DNA from: Cepaea nemoralis | Lineage: Eukaryota > Mollusca > Gastropoda > Stylommatophora > Helicidae | Length of the DNA stretch: 64,000 nucleotides | Direction of reading: 5' to 3' | Assembly (NCBI GenBank): GCA_014155875.1 | Contig: JACEFZ010017415.1 | Span: forward strand, 1,290,001-1,354,000 | In this document: one piece after another, positions 54,185 through 63,960 of the stretch | How the letters are laid out: every line of letters starts with the position of its first letter | Numbering within the stretch: position 1 is the first letter of the stretch | Notes under the pieces: model-generated | The model's database searches: none | The model's input: only the letters and a program-made list of their open reading frames with translations | Told to the model about the DNA's origin: nothing | Translations under genes and position numbers: made by a program

Positions 54185-55412
54185 GGTACTTTTGCTTTCT
54201 TTCACCCCAAACAAAAGGGAATCCCAGGGTATGACGTCACATCCAGGGGTTCCCTGTGTTGCGCTGAACATCCAGGGGTTTCCGTGTGTTGCGCCGTAGC
54301 TCGGTGCGCAATTATATGCGGCGGTAGTGCGCTATTCTTGCGGTGGCCAGAATCCAATAATGTCCGCAAGAATGGTGTTGAACACATCTAGACCAGCACA
54401 TTTAGTCTGTCGGTGCCACATGAATTCGCACATGTAGGACTCTAGTAGATGCCTGCGTGTTCCATTCTGCCTCTTGTTTCTCTCCTTGGCCGTTCTCCAC
54501 ATGCGCTCGATACATTGAGTATGTGCACCGGTGGTAGGGTCCACAAAGTTGTAGGAGGGGTTGACTGTGAGATGCGTCAATTCGGGAATACTTCCAATTC
54601 CGTTGTACGCACGCCAGAGGTCGGAAACTACAGTTGTGATAGGCCGAATGTGTGTCCTGATCAGCAGCAGCAGAAGCGTTGACGCTGTTCTGTCTGGAAC
54701 ACAGAACCATGAAGCAGTCTGCTGTTTCACGACAGATGCCACCAAATACCCCCACTGTTGTGGCAACACTCGTCCGACATGATGTTTGCGCCTTGTAAAT
54801 AGGCTCTCATCTATCTCGACAGTGGTATTTGGTCCTCCGATTACTACCGGATTGACTAACAGTTTGTGGGCACAAACCTCTCGTAGGTAATTACTCCAGT
54901 CAACAGTTGCTCTCGGCGACATCCCCAACTGTAACTGGCAAAATGAAATGCTTGTCAACTCTTGAGACCAGCAGTATATGAAAAGAATGATCTGTCTGTA
55001 CGGGAGACACGAGCCTTGCAGCCAAGTGCCTTGTCTCAGCGGGATGTCCTGCCGACATGATGAATGTCGGCATCTCCATCTGTCCTGACGCTCAGTCAGC
55101 GATAGCACCATGACATGATTATGAGAACAGCGTCTTGCAGAATGTAAGATACCATGATGCTGCAGAAAAGCCACGCTAATCTGCTTGTCGTGGACAGCTG
55201 CTGCCAGTTCCAGAAAACTCATGATGAGACAGACACTCACATAGAAACGGTTGCCACAGCCAAAGAAACAACACTGTGGTGTGGGGCAATTGAAACGCAT
55301 TGACACACACTCCAGCCGAACACAGAGGAGATCACCGTCGGCGCTAAATATAGCTGGTGACTCTAAATATAGCTCGCAAAGTTTGTTTGGGGTGAAAGAA
55401 AGCAAAAGTACC
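54185..55412 (-). mobile_element. Merlin-type (ISXO2/IS1595-like) DNA transposon
   Basis: This is a 1,228-bp element with long TIRs. The left end reads GGTACTTTTGCTTTCTTTCA and continues CCCCAAACAAA; the right end is its exact reverse complement over about 31 bp (55382-55412). It has a perfect 8-bp target duplication, GAAGAAAG (54177-54184 and 55413-55420), as expected for Merlin. The ORF is uninterrupted and the ends match, so it is a young and possibly autonomous copy. Confidence 0.93.
54332..55300 (-). CDS. Merlin/ISXO2-like DDE transposase
   Basis: The open frame runs to the stop at 54332. The longest reading starts at 55459, outside the transposon, so the real start is inside: Met at 55300 (322 aa) or 55222 (296 aa, MSFLELAAAVHDKQISVAF), the latter giving a length closer to known Merlin proteins. 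A Cys/His zinc-ribbon-like region (CRHSSC, about aa 74-79 from the 55300 start) precedes the catalytic domain. That domain shows NTTVEIDESLFTRRKHHVGR (first Asp), PITTVVSDLWRAYNGI (second Asp) and SYNFVDPTTGAHTQCIERMW with K-x-RNKR (third catalytic residue region). These are the ISXO2-like signatures. No stop or frameshift was seen. Confidence 0.92.
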   Translation of the reverse strand: MRFNCPTPQCCFFGCGNRFYVSVCLIMSFLELAAAVHDKQISVAFLQHHGILHSARRCSHNHVMVLSLTERQDRWRCRHSSCRQDIPLRQGTWLQGSCLPYRQIILFIYCWSQELTSISFCQLQLGMSPRATVDWSNYLREVCAHKLLVNPVVIGGPNTTVEIDESLFTRRKHHVGRVLPQQWGYLVASVVKQQTASWFCVPDRTASTLLLLLIRTHIRPITTVVSDLWRAYNGIGSIPELTHLTVNPSYNFVDPTTGAHTQCIERMWRTAKERNKRQNGTRRHLLESYMCEFMWHRQTKCAGLDVFNTILADIIGFWPPQE

Positions 55413-55577
55413 GAAGAAAGTAAAAGGAAAAACAGGAAGACATGAGGAGAAATGCACAAATAAACACAGAAATATGCCAGACATTGATCAACATATTATT
55501 ACACACATTACAGAGTAGAACAAATTATCTGAATTTGTAAGTAGCATAACCTGAAAAAGAAGGATAAAATAACGTAC

Positions 55578-55686
55578 CCATCTAAAATAAGTCCGACTGC
55601 AGCATCTGATTCCATAATGGCTAAGGGATCCAGTTTTTGCTCCTGTATTTTGATTCCATGCATACAGCCTACAAACCCATACTGCT
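55578..55686 (-). CDS. CNTNAP-like: CNTNAP-like exon, end of laminin-G domain 2
   Basis: The acceptor is TTTAATTTTCAG and the donor is TAGATGG|GTACGT. The exon starts with two bases and ends with two. The frame reads [20 protein letters not shown] then [16 protein letters not shown]. The GF-x-GC-x-x-x-x-x-x-x-G end of a laminin-G domain is followed, in the next exon, by an EGF module with correct phase. It aligns with GFLGCIRSL in CNTNAPs. Length is 109 bp. Upstream exons must lie beyond 64,000. Confidence 0.87.
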
Positions 55687-55689
55687 CTG

Positions 55690-56630
55690 AAAATTAAAAA
55701 AAAGAATATTTCAACCTATGTTAATATATAACACTTATCAATTGTCATGGGAAGATAAGTGAGCACCCATTGCACCAAACGTACATACGAGCAGCGTGCA
55801 CATTTACACATAGAGGCAAGATACCATACTCACCCAATGAGTGTGCAAAAAGCTGGTAAAATACATTTGTGCATAATAAATTAATGCAGGTGCAGGCCGA
55901 GCTGAGAAGCTCATACACACATTCATGCACATGTGTGTGCGCACACACAGATTTACACAAATTCTGTAGGAGCAGTCAATTATATCAACAGTAATTCCAA
56001 AGTATATTGCAGTCATTACTTGGATAAATTGTTAAGTAAGTATAATTACTATCTTTGTGCAAGAATAAGTGGAGGAATTTTGAAACCCTCTTGGACTCAT
56101 ATGGCAGCCCAAAAAAGACATCTGTAACAAGTGGCAATGTATACACAGCCATATGAATAATAGTATAATATTACACCTTTTAATATTCCAGACTGTAAGA
56201 ATAATGCCTATACAAATTACTTAAGAGATTGCATGGGGAATGTTATAATTGACAGGAATCGGTAGACTTTCTAGTCTCAATAAGATACATTGAGGGGGAG
56301 GTTAAGGAACACATCACACCATGGTAAGTTAGAAAGGACAAAGCCTTATGGCCATGCTTTGCTCTCTTTCCAAGAACCCTGACAGTGGCAAACAACATTG
56401 TAGTGACAGCACTATCAACACACTCTGAAAGCCATACTCAGAGCTACAGCCATACCCAGATCATGAGCATAAGTGAACTGGAGAAACCTCAGAGGCACTC
56501 TAAAGCAGTTAATGCATATTACAAGCAGGAGGGAGTGTGCACCAAATGCTCTAACAACACTGTACATAGACAGATCTACAAAAGAGCCAAACCAAGTGAC
56601 AATATTATAATTTGAACAATGAAGATACAA
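55690..56630. other. Intron, nothing recognised
   Basis: AT-rich sequence with a CA/TG-rich stretch (about 55780-55960). No gene motif seen. Confidence 0.4.
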
Positions 56631-56634
56631 ACAA

Positions 56635-56800
56635 TAGAATGCAAAATTTATTGTTTGGCATATTTCGTTAAGGGAAAGGCAGAAAAGTAAATAACTGGAT
56701 GGCTCGGGTACATGGCATGGTCGAAACAAGAACATTGTTGATCAGAGTTGATCCATGACTGGTGACCGTATGAGATGATATTTCACTACATCTCACCATG
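56635..56800 (+). pseudogene. RTE 3'-end remnant
   Basis: GGATGGCTCGGGTACATGGC, ATGGTCGAAACAAGAACA and GATCCATGACTGGTGACCGT correspond to the RTE C-terminus (WHGRDRNTELIHDSGDRV). Confidence 0.7.
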
Positions 56801-56837
56801 TGCATACTGCAGAATTCACACATCATAAACTAAAGCA

Positions 56838-56925
56838 AAAAGATAAATCCTTCAAACTGAAATGTATAACACATATTCCCAAAGTAATTGTAATTGTCTA
56901 CCATGGTAATTTTTAACTGACTATA
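56838..56925 (+). repeat. PLE 3'-end remnant
   Basis: AGATAAATCCTTCAAACTGA ... TCTACCATGGTAATTTTTAACTGACTA matches the 3' non-coding end of the PLE at 3757-3840 in the opposite orientation. It abuts the 5' end of the RTE copy. Confidence 0.7.
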
Positions 56926-57269
56926 TGGCGACGAAGTGACGCGTTTATTCTTTGGGAGATGCTGTTTAGTGCTTTCCTGTGGATTATGTGGTGTTATTTC
57001 ATATTCGTTTACTGGAAGTGTTCAAAAGAAGCCATGTAAGGCAGGTGGTGGATGAAATTTTGAGGGCAGCCGACAGATATTTGTTGGCTATGGTCTCAAG
57101 TGTCGCGACGGCAGGCAGAGGATCTCTTTCGCGGGACAATGGCTGCGGTTACACGACCAGTACGGTCTCTGCCATAGAGGAAAGCAACGGCAAATACCTC
57201 TTTAAAAGTGCCTAGTACATTATGATTTGCCTAAAGACTGATCATCGCAAGACAAGGACAGAGACATTA

Positions 57270-58410
57270 AAATTAGCAACATAGAACGTTAGAACGTTAA
57301 AAGACGACGAAAATTAGAGAACATAAAACAAGAAATGGAAAGAGAAAAAAATTAATATTTTAGGGACGTGTGAAATGAGATGGACAGGAGCAGGCATCAA
57401 GATAGATGAAGATTTTAAGATGATTTATTCTGGAGGTGAAGATCGACAAAGGGGAGTGGCAATTATTTTGGACCGGAAAACATCAAAATCTGCTCAAGGA
57501 TATTGGGCCATCTCGGACAGAGTTCTACTAGTTAAATTAAGTGGCAGACCTTTTAGCATAAATATTATTCAAGTATATGCCCCAACAGGAGAATCCAGTG
57601 AAGATAGTGTAGAGGAATTTTATAATGACATAGAGTCTGCCTTAAAGAAATGTAAAAATTCAGAAATAAACATCATAATAGGGGACTTCAATGCAAAAGT
57701 AGGAAATCAAGGTGATAGATACACAGTAGGAAACTATGGTTTAGGAGAGAGAAATGAAAGAGGATACAGACTCGTAGAGTGGGCAAAAGAACAGGAAATG
57801 ATTGTAGGAAACACCTGGTTTAAGCAACACCCTAGAAGATTATGGACATCAGGAGTCCTGATAGCAGGATTAGAAACCAGATTGACTACATTCTGATTAG
57901 CAGAAGATTTAGAAACGCGCTAACAATAGCAAAAACAGTTCCCAGTGCTGATTGTTATAGTGACCACAGATTACTTACAGGAACATTGAGGATAAAGTTG
58001 AAGAAAGTCAAGTATATAACAGGAAACACTAAATATGATTTGTGTACATTGAGTAATGACAAGGAAATACAAAACAAATTCAACATAGAAGTACAGAACA
58101 GATTTGATATATTGTCTGATCTAGAGATCCTATTCCAGGATGTGGATGATCAATGGGAAATGTTGAAGAATTCAATCAGTTTGGCTGCAGAAACAACTAT
58201 TCCAAAATTAAAGAAGGTGGGTCGTAAGAAATGGATGACTGAAGAAATTTTACACCTAATGGAAACAAGAAGACTCAACAAAAATAATTCTGCCAAATAT
58301 GAAGAAATTCACAGACAAGTCAGAATATTATGTAAGGAGGCAAAAGAAGCATGGCTTGAGGAAAAGTGCTTAGAAATTGAAAACAACACAACAGTCAAAA
58401 TACCAAATTA
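57270..58410 (+). pseudogene. RTE apurinic-type endonuclease and linker, frameshifted
   Basis: The N-terminal block LATxNVRTLK (57275) is disrupted. 57375-57896 carries GTCEMRWTGAGI-type reading, DRVLLVKLSGRPFSINIIQV, YAPTGESSED (catalytic region) and NIIIGDFNAKVGNQGD (GDFNA). After a frameshift near 57845, 57842-58411 gives QIDYILISRRFRNAL and ADCYSDHRLLTGTLRIK, the SDH catalytic histidine. It nicks target DNA for target-primed reverse transcription. Proteins of this kind are often mis-annotated as craniofacial development protein 2. Confidence 0.88.
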
Positions 58411-60066
58411 GTGCACAAAAGAATTCAGGAACTTACTAATAAAAGAACAAGTACATCAACAGGCTGTCTAAAAACTAAAGATGGCAAAATCATAATAGAA
58501 ACAGATCAGATTCTACATGTATGGACAGATTATGTGAAAAACCTTTATGATGATAACAGAGAGGAACAGTATGATATTAGATTTAATAATGAAGGACCGC
58601 CAATTTTGAAGATGGAGGTTCGAAATGTTCTTAAGCATATGAAAGCTGGCAAGGCCCCCGGTGCAGATAACATCACAACAGAAATGATTAAAGCTTTAGA
58701 AGAATTTGGACTAGATCAAGTCACCAGACTGCTGAACACATTATATGATACTGGAGATATACCTTCTGAATTATGTAACTCTGTATTTATTGCAATCCCA
58801 AAGAAATCAGGAGCCTTGGAATGTGATCAACATAGAACAATTAGTATAATGAGTCACATCACAAAGATTTTGCTACGAATTATCATGCAAAGAGTGAGGA
58901 AGAAAATACAACCTGAAATAGGGGAAGAACAATGTGGGTTTGTAGAAGGAAAGGGTACAGTAAATGCTGGGTATATGCTGCGAATAGTTATTGAACGTGC
59001 TATAGAAGTAAACAAGGATATACATCTTTGCTTTATTGACTACACAAAGGCTTTTGATAGAGTTAGACATGTCAACATGGTGGATATGCTTGCAGATCTA
59101 CAAATTGATGGGAAAGACATTAGACTTATAAAAAACATATATTGGAAACAACAAGCTGCCATAAGGATTGATAATGAAGTGGGACAATATCAGCCTATTA
59201 AGAGAGGTGTTAGGCAGGGATGTGTAATGTCTCCAGATCTTTTTTCCCTATACAGTGAAAATATTTTCAGAAATGTAGAAGATATAAATGGAATCAGCAT
59301 TGGAGGACGAAACATCAATAACATTAGATATGCAGATGATACAGTATTGATTGCAGACAATGCACAGGATCTGCAACAATTAGTAGATGCGGTTGTTGTA
59401 CACAGTGAGCAACTGTGGTTAGAATTAAATTGTAAAAAGACACAGGTTATGGTCATCACTAGGAAGAACGAAATACCACAATGTAATATACAAGTAAATG
59501 GGAATATTCTTCAACAAGTGAATTGGTTCAATTATCTCGGAACAGTCATAACAACTGATGGGAGATGCCTTGAAGAGATTAGAACAAGAATCGCCATGGC
59601 AAAAGTAGCCTTTAGCAAGATGAAAAATATTCTGACCAATAAGAAGATGTCAATTGAAATTAGAAAAAGAATGTTGAGGGGATACATAGAGACTGTTCTT
59701 TTGTATGGATGTGAAACTTGGACAATGAGCAGTCAAGCTGAAAAACATCTCATGGCTGCAGAAATGTGGTTTCTGAGGAAAATGCAAAGAATACCATGGA
59801 CAGATAGAAAAACCAATGACCAAGTACTACAGGAGACAAATGAAAATCATAAATTGATTAGAGAAATTAGACGTAGACAGTCAAAATTTTGTGGACATGT
59901 TATGAGAAGGAATGGATTGGAGAACATAGTGACAACTGGCAAGATCGAAGGGAACAGATCAAGAGGAAGACTGAGAGGAAAATACCTGGATGGCTTGGCC
60001 ACATGGCATGGACGAGACAGGAACACTGAGCTGATCCACGACTCTGGTGATCGAGTGAAATGGTGA
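58411..60066 (+). pseudogene. RTE reverse transcriptase, long intact frame
   Basis: The 551-codon frame contains all RT motifs: MKAGKAPGADNITTEMIK, NSVFIAIPKKSG, CFIDYTKAFDRV (motif A), GVRQGCVMSPDLFSLYSE (motif B) and IRYADDTVLIAD (motif C, YADD intact). The C-terminal RTE tail follows: LGTVITTDGRCLEEIRTRI, EMWFLRKMQRIPW, GHVMRRNGLENIVTTGKIE. It ends at TGA (60064-60066). The frame itself is undamaged, but the first Met is inside the domain linker and the endonuclease upstream is in other frames, so the polyprotein cannot be made as one piece. Confidence 0.92.
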
Positions 60067-60342
60067 GTCATGACTGCCCACACTTTCCGGCATGGCACAT
60101 GATTGATTGATCATGTTCTATTATATAAATATTACAATTGCTAGCCTCAATCATATTGCTGACAACCTGTCTGTTTATGATTAGGAAATTCTGCCTAAAG
60201 TATAGTATTTCCCCTGAAACAACCACATGAATGACCTTAAATTTTGTTAACTGCAAAATACAAATCAAAGCATACTACATTGGCACCTTGCCATCTTGAC
60301 AGGCGATAGTTTGGTACATTGTGCTTCAAAAAGGCATAATAA

Positions 60343-61155
60343 CTACAACCCGTGGCGGTGGCGAATGTGGCTGATAAGGCCAATTCGCGCTGTAAATGTT
60401 CGTCCACAGTGGACGCATGTGAAAACATGGTCATTTCCACCATCATACACCATCTTACGTCTCTCACGCTCTGTGTGTGCTTTATCTGCAATCATTTTCT
60501 CCTTTGTCTTTATTCCATTTCTGATAGTTGCCCTCCGTGCAACACGTTCAGCAGCGACATGCTCCCAATGTACATTATCAATGCCCGTATCAATCATGTC
60601 CCACTTACACACATCTTTATATCGTAGTAGAGGCTGCCCCTGAGATCTCTTACCCACCTGTAATTCACCAAAAAAGATGTCCTTTGGTATTCTACCATCA
60701 TCCATCCTCCTAATGTGTCCTATCCATCTAAGTCTACGGAGACTGAGCATGGAACACACCGTCACACAACCTGATCTTTCCAATACTTCAGTATTTGTGA
60801 TTTTGTCTTGCCAGTTAATACCAAGTATTCTTCGCAGACACAGCATATAAAAGCTGTTTAAACGTTTCTCTTGGTGTGAGTAAGTTGACCAGGTTTCACT
60901 GCCATAAAGAAGAGTACTAAGGACACAGGTTTTGTAGACAAGGACTTTTGTTTTGGCAGAAAGCTTCGTGTTCTCCCAGACTCTTTTTGCTAACATGTTC
61001 ATTGTTGTTGCTGCCTTACTAATCCTGATGCTGGTTTCCTGATCTAGGGATAATTTGCTATTTACCTCTGATCCTAGATATATAAAATGGTCTACTATCT
61101 CCAGTTCGGCGTCGTCAATAAAGAATGATGGTACCCCATGTGCACCTTGTGACAT
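60343..61155 (-). pseudogene. LINE C-terminal region with C2H2-like zinc finger
   Basis: The 270-codon open frame: DAELEIVDHFIYLGSEVNSK, RISKAATTMNMLAKRVWEN, TCVLSTLLYGSETWSTYSHQ, HIRRMDDGRIPKDIFFGEL, and at the very end FTCVHCGRTFTARIGLISHI with HRH, a single C2H2 finger (C-x2-C-x12-H-x3/5-H). It follows the RT palm/thumb and probably binds nucleic acid. It is undamaged, but detached from RT by a stop near 61195. Confidence 0.85.
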
Positions 61156-61796
61156 AATCTGTGTCTTCTTTTTGTTATTTGTTAAACCAAATTAAGATCA
61201 AGCATTGGAGAATGTAGATAGTAGATGTAATTCTTCCTCTGAGTGGGTCATAATTGCAGCATCATCTGCAAAAAGCAACTCTCTGATCAGTACCCTCCTA
61301 ATTTTGGTCTTGGCCTTCAATCTCTGAGCATTATAGAGGCCGCCATCTGAGCGTGAGTGATTGTATACACTGGCATGCTGATCACGAAAGGCATATTTCA
61401 GTAGAAGTGAAAAGTATATTCCAAAGAGGGTTGGGGCTAGTATACAACCTTGCTTAACTCCACTCTTGATTTCAAACTCTTCTGAAGTTGCACCATCAAA
61501 ATTGATTGTACCCTTCATGCCTGTGTGGAACGATTCCACAATGGACAGAAGAGTTGGTGGGCAGCCAATCTTCTTTAGTGCCTTGAACAGACCCTCACGA
61601 CTGACCAAATCAAATGCCTTTGTGAGGTCGATGAAGGCAGTGGTTGATTTTGTTCCCGGCATTTTTCTTGCATTTGTCGAAATGAGAATATCATATCAAT
61701 GGTAGACTGGTTCTGTCGGAAGCCACACTGTGGTTCGGGGTAGACTTGATCTCCCAGGACTTGAAGTCTGCGAAGAACAATTCTGGCAAATACTTT

Positions 61797-62052
61797 GAGC
61801 ATAGCCTACGATGGGTAGCGTTGTGGTATTCCGGTGTGATAATTTGGCGTGTCCAGTGTGTGCTGCGTGGTTACACACCCGCTTCACACGCGTGATCCGG
61901 GGCTTGTTTCCGGATCCGGTCAGGGATATGCACTACTGACAAGCTCAAACGAGGGCGAAACTCGAGTATAGTGCTTCCATGACGTGGATAGGCCTTAGGT
62001 TCGTGCCGGAATGCGATCGGCGTTGCCGGTAGTGGGTTGTGCTCAATATTTA
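61797..62052 (+). mobile_element. tRNA-headed SINE with hammerhead motif (family A, copy 2)
   Basis: This 256-bp plus-strand insertion lies in the RT of a minus-strand LINE, with a 9-bp target duplication AAATACTTT (61788-61796 and 62053-62061). It starts GAGCATAGCCTACGATGGG, has a tRNA-like head (GCGTGGTTACACACCCGC as box A region; GGCTTGTTTCC as decayed box B), the hammerhead motif, and the 3' part GTGCCGGAATGCGATCGGCG ... GGGTTGTGCTCAATATTTA. It is collinear with 25828-25562 along its whole length. Confidence 0.9.
61923..61978 (+). ncRNA. Hammerhead ribozyme motif, type I, one core substitution
   Basis: Stem I 5' strand GCACUA (61930-61935) with outer GGGA (61923-61926); CUGACAA (61936-61942), where the consensus CUGANGA has G8 changed to A; stem II GCUC/GGGC (one U-G wobble) with loop AAACGA (61943-61956); GAAA (61957-61960); stem III ACUCGAGU (61960-61967); position 17 A (61968); stem I 3' strand UAGUGC (61969-61974), a perfect complement, then UUCC pairing GGGA. 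The G8 change should strongly reduce cleavage, as G8 is the general-acid nucleotide. Confidence 0.82.
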
Positions 62053-62061
62053 AAATACTTT
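62053..62061. repeat. SINE target-site duplication (right copy)
   Basis: AAATACTTT, identical to 61788-61796. Confidence 0.9.
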
Positions 62062-62517
62062 CCCAACAATACACAGAAGTGAGATACCCCTTTAGTTGTT
62101 ACAGTCGCTTTGATTGCCTTTGTTCTTGTACAGTGTTATGATACTTGCATCTTTGAAATCCTGTGGGACTTTTCCTTCTCGCCAGCATAGCTCTATTAGC
62201 TGGTGGATCTGTAGAGTGAGTGTGTCTTGTCCACTCCTGATAACCTCTATTGGAATCTCATCCTTATCTGGAGCATTGCCAGATGCAAGCTCATTTATAG
62301 CATACTTAAATTCTGTTTTGATGGAAGTGTGTCCAGGTGGTCAAGAGTTGGCAGGGCTTCTATGCGTTGAGGGCATCATCCGCTAGTTTGTTCTCACTTC
62401 AGTAAAGTTCTTAATAGTGCTCTACCCATCTATCCTCTGCAGTTTCTTATCAGTAATGATTTCTCCAGTCTCCTTTTGGTCTTGGGGTTTTCAGTGGTGC
62501 ACTTCTTTTGATTATTG

Positions 62518-63099
62518 TTTTTTTTTATTGTTGTTTTTATTGTTGTTTTATTATTTATGTAATTGTCTTAGTGGCCTCAACGGTGTGTGGGCCCCCCCCC
62601 CCCCCCCCCATTGATTTCTTGTGTTTACGTGTACAGCATTAGAACTGACCAATCATTTCTCTTCTTTAAATGTTTGTTCATATATACTCGACAACAGTAT
62701 TACGGTCTGATGTGTTTGTGTGTTTGTTATTTGAACTATGCTGGTTTAATATAAATTATGAGACCTATGGTGCTATCTCAATGGTTTGATACAAATTCTG
62801 TCCATATTCCATAGTTGTTAGGTTCATGTGTATGACAGACATGACCAATGAAGACACTTTTCTGGAGTGTCTAGTTGGTCGTGCATCGAAGTATTCTTGT
62901 TCCTGCAGTGAGGCGCCGTCGTCATTTAGTTGGAGGCGACAGGTTCGATACCAGTCGGTAACAATAGCTTTCAAATTTTATGTTGTCTGGTGCGTCTTCT
63001 AGTCTCTACTCCCTTCTTCTCCTCTGTGAGTGCCAAATAATACTATGTGTGTTTATTTATGTAATTGTCTTAGTGGCCTCAACGGTTCCCCCCAGTGAT
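62518..63099 (+). mobile_element. Family D tRNA-like repeat inserted in LINE
   Basis: This 582-bp insertion is flanked by a 15-bp target duplication TTCTTTTGATTATTG (62503-62517 and 63100-63114). The middle (62632-63060) matches family D at 31.9-32.3 kb, with tRNA-like TCTAGTTGGTCGTGC and box B GGTTCGATACC. TTATTTATGTAATTGTCTTA with GTGGCCTCAACGGT occurs at both ends (about 62550 and 63054), so the element carries terminal direct repeats. A poly-T rich start and a run of C (about 62593-62609) also occur. Confidence 0.78.
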
Positions 63100-63114
63100 T
63101 TCTTTTGATTATTG

Positions 63115-63960
63115 GACCACAGGCTTTCTTTATCCCTTCATACATGCTTCTGATGTTTCCCTTATCACTTGCGTTTTGAATGGACTCATATAACTTGATC
63201 GAATAGTCATTTGCACACTGCCTGGCAGCCTTTTGCACATCCTTCCTAGCTTCAGCTCAATGAGTGTTACGTGTTGTTCTTTCCTTGTTTCTTAAGAGAG
63301 CTATCTTCTTATTATCAATCAAGGGCTGCAGTGTCTGGCTGTTTGCCGCAAACCAGTCCTGCCTCTTATGATCCACAGTGCCGTAAACCCCTACCGCTGT
63401 TTTATAAAGAGTTTACTTAAGTTTACCCCATGTTTCACTTACTGTACAATTTTCTGATGTATCAGTGAAAGCGTCTTCAAGTTGCTGTCAAAACTCAAAG
63501 CACTTTTCAGGATCGTGAGTGTTAATAATATTAATCCTGGGGCTAGATTTGTGTTTAGCTGTGTAGATTCTCTTTGGTCTCAGTCTAACCCTTGCAACAA
63601 CCAAAGAATGACCAGTGTCACAGTCAGCACTGTGGTAACTTCGAGTTACTGATGTATGATTCAGATGTTGTCTCTGTGTGATGATGAAGTCCAACTGATG
63701 CCAATGGCTGGATCTTGGATGTTTCCATGTGACCTTATGCAGCTCTTTTGTTTTAAAAAAGGAGTTTGTAATACATAGGTCATTTCTGTGCAATGCTCCA
63801 ACAGCCTTTGCCCATTTTCATTCATGCGACCGATGTTGTATTTTCCAAGGCACACTGGCCATGAACTCGAGTCCTTGTCCACATGAGCACTGAAATGTAG
63901 TTGCATTTTGGAACTGCCTTGATCACAGAGTCAAACTCCTCATAGAACGAATTCTTCACA
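63115..63960 (-). pseudogene. LINE endonuclease C-terminus and linker
   Basis: Frames 63906-63661, 63793-63488 and 63238-63053: NIGRMNENGQRLLEHCTEMT, LHKVTWKHPRSSHWHQLDFI, then HTSVTRSYHSADCDTGHSLV (SADCxxxHxLV active-site His region), RPKRIYTAKHK, and QKAARQCANDYSIKLYESIQ. Typical of RTE/CR1-like LINE endonuclease and linker, in broken frames. Confidence 0.78.

Larger units (their letters stand above)
56926..60112 (+). mobile_element. Near full-length RTE-type LINE
   Basis: About 3.2 kb: a 5' region (56926-57270), an apurinic endonuclease, RT, and a short 3' UTR ending GGCATGGCACATGATTGATTGATC (the family's 3' signature, with an ATTG microsatellite tail). At least three frameshifts or stops are present. 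Fragments of the same family lie at 6.97, 28.35 and 56.64 kb. Confidence 0.88.
61198..62516 (-). pseudogene. LINE reverse transcriptase split by a SINE
   Basis: Upstream part (62516-62062): a stop then RGISLLCIVGKVF, the RT fingers, broken by the SINE at 62052. Downstream part: KVFARIVLRRLQVLGDQVYP (61796-61737), TTAFIDLTKAFDLVSREGLF (motif A), FEIKSGVKQGCILAPTLFGI (motif B), RELLFADDAAIMTHSEEEL (motif C, FADD intact). KVF is encoded on both sides because the 9-bp target AAAGTATTT was duplicated. Confidence 0.88.
60330..63960 (-). mobile_element. Second LINE (endonuclease, RT, zinc finger), with two nested insertions
   Basis: Minus-strand LINE in many frames. Endonuclease (about 63906-63490): NIGRMNENGQRLLEHCTEM, HQLDFIITQRQHLNHTSV, HSADCDTGHSLVVARVRLR. 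Linker (63238-63053). RT (62516-62062 and 61787-61198). C-terminus (61155-60343). It is interrupted by a SINE D-type insertion (62518-63099) and a hammerhead SINE (61797-62052), both with target duplications. It differs from the RTE at 57-60 kb by its C-terminal zinc finger. The 5' end may continue past 64,000. Confidence 0.82.

Noticed and set aside
55301..55459. Extended N-terminus of the Merlin ORF with a hydrophobic, signal-peptide-like start
   Set aside because: This part lies mostly outside or within the TIR (55382-55412) and reads through host flank; the transposase start must be internal.
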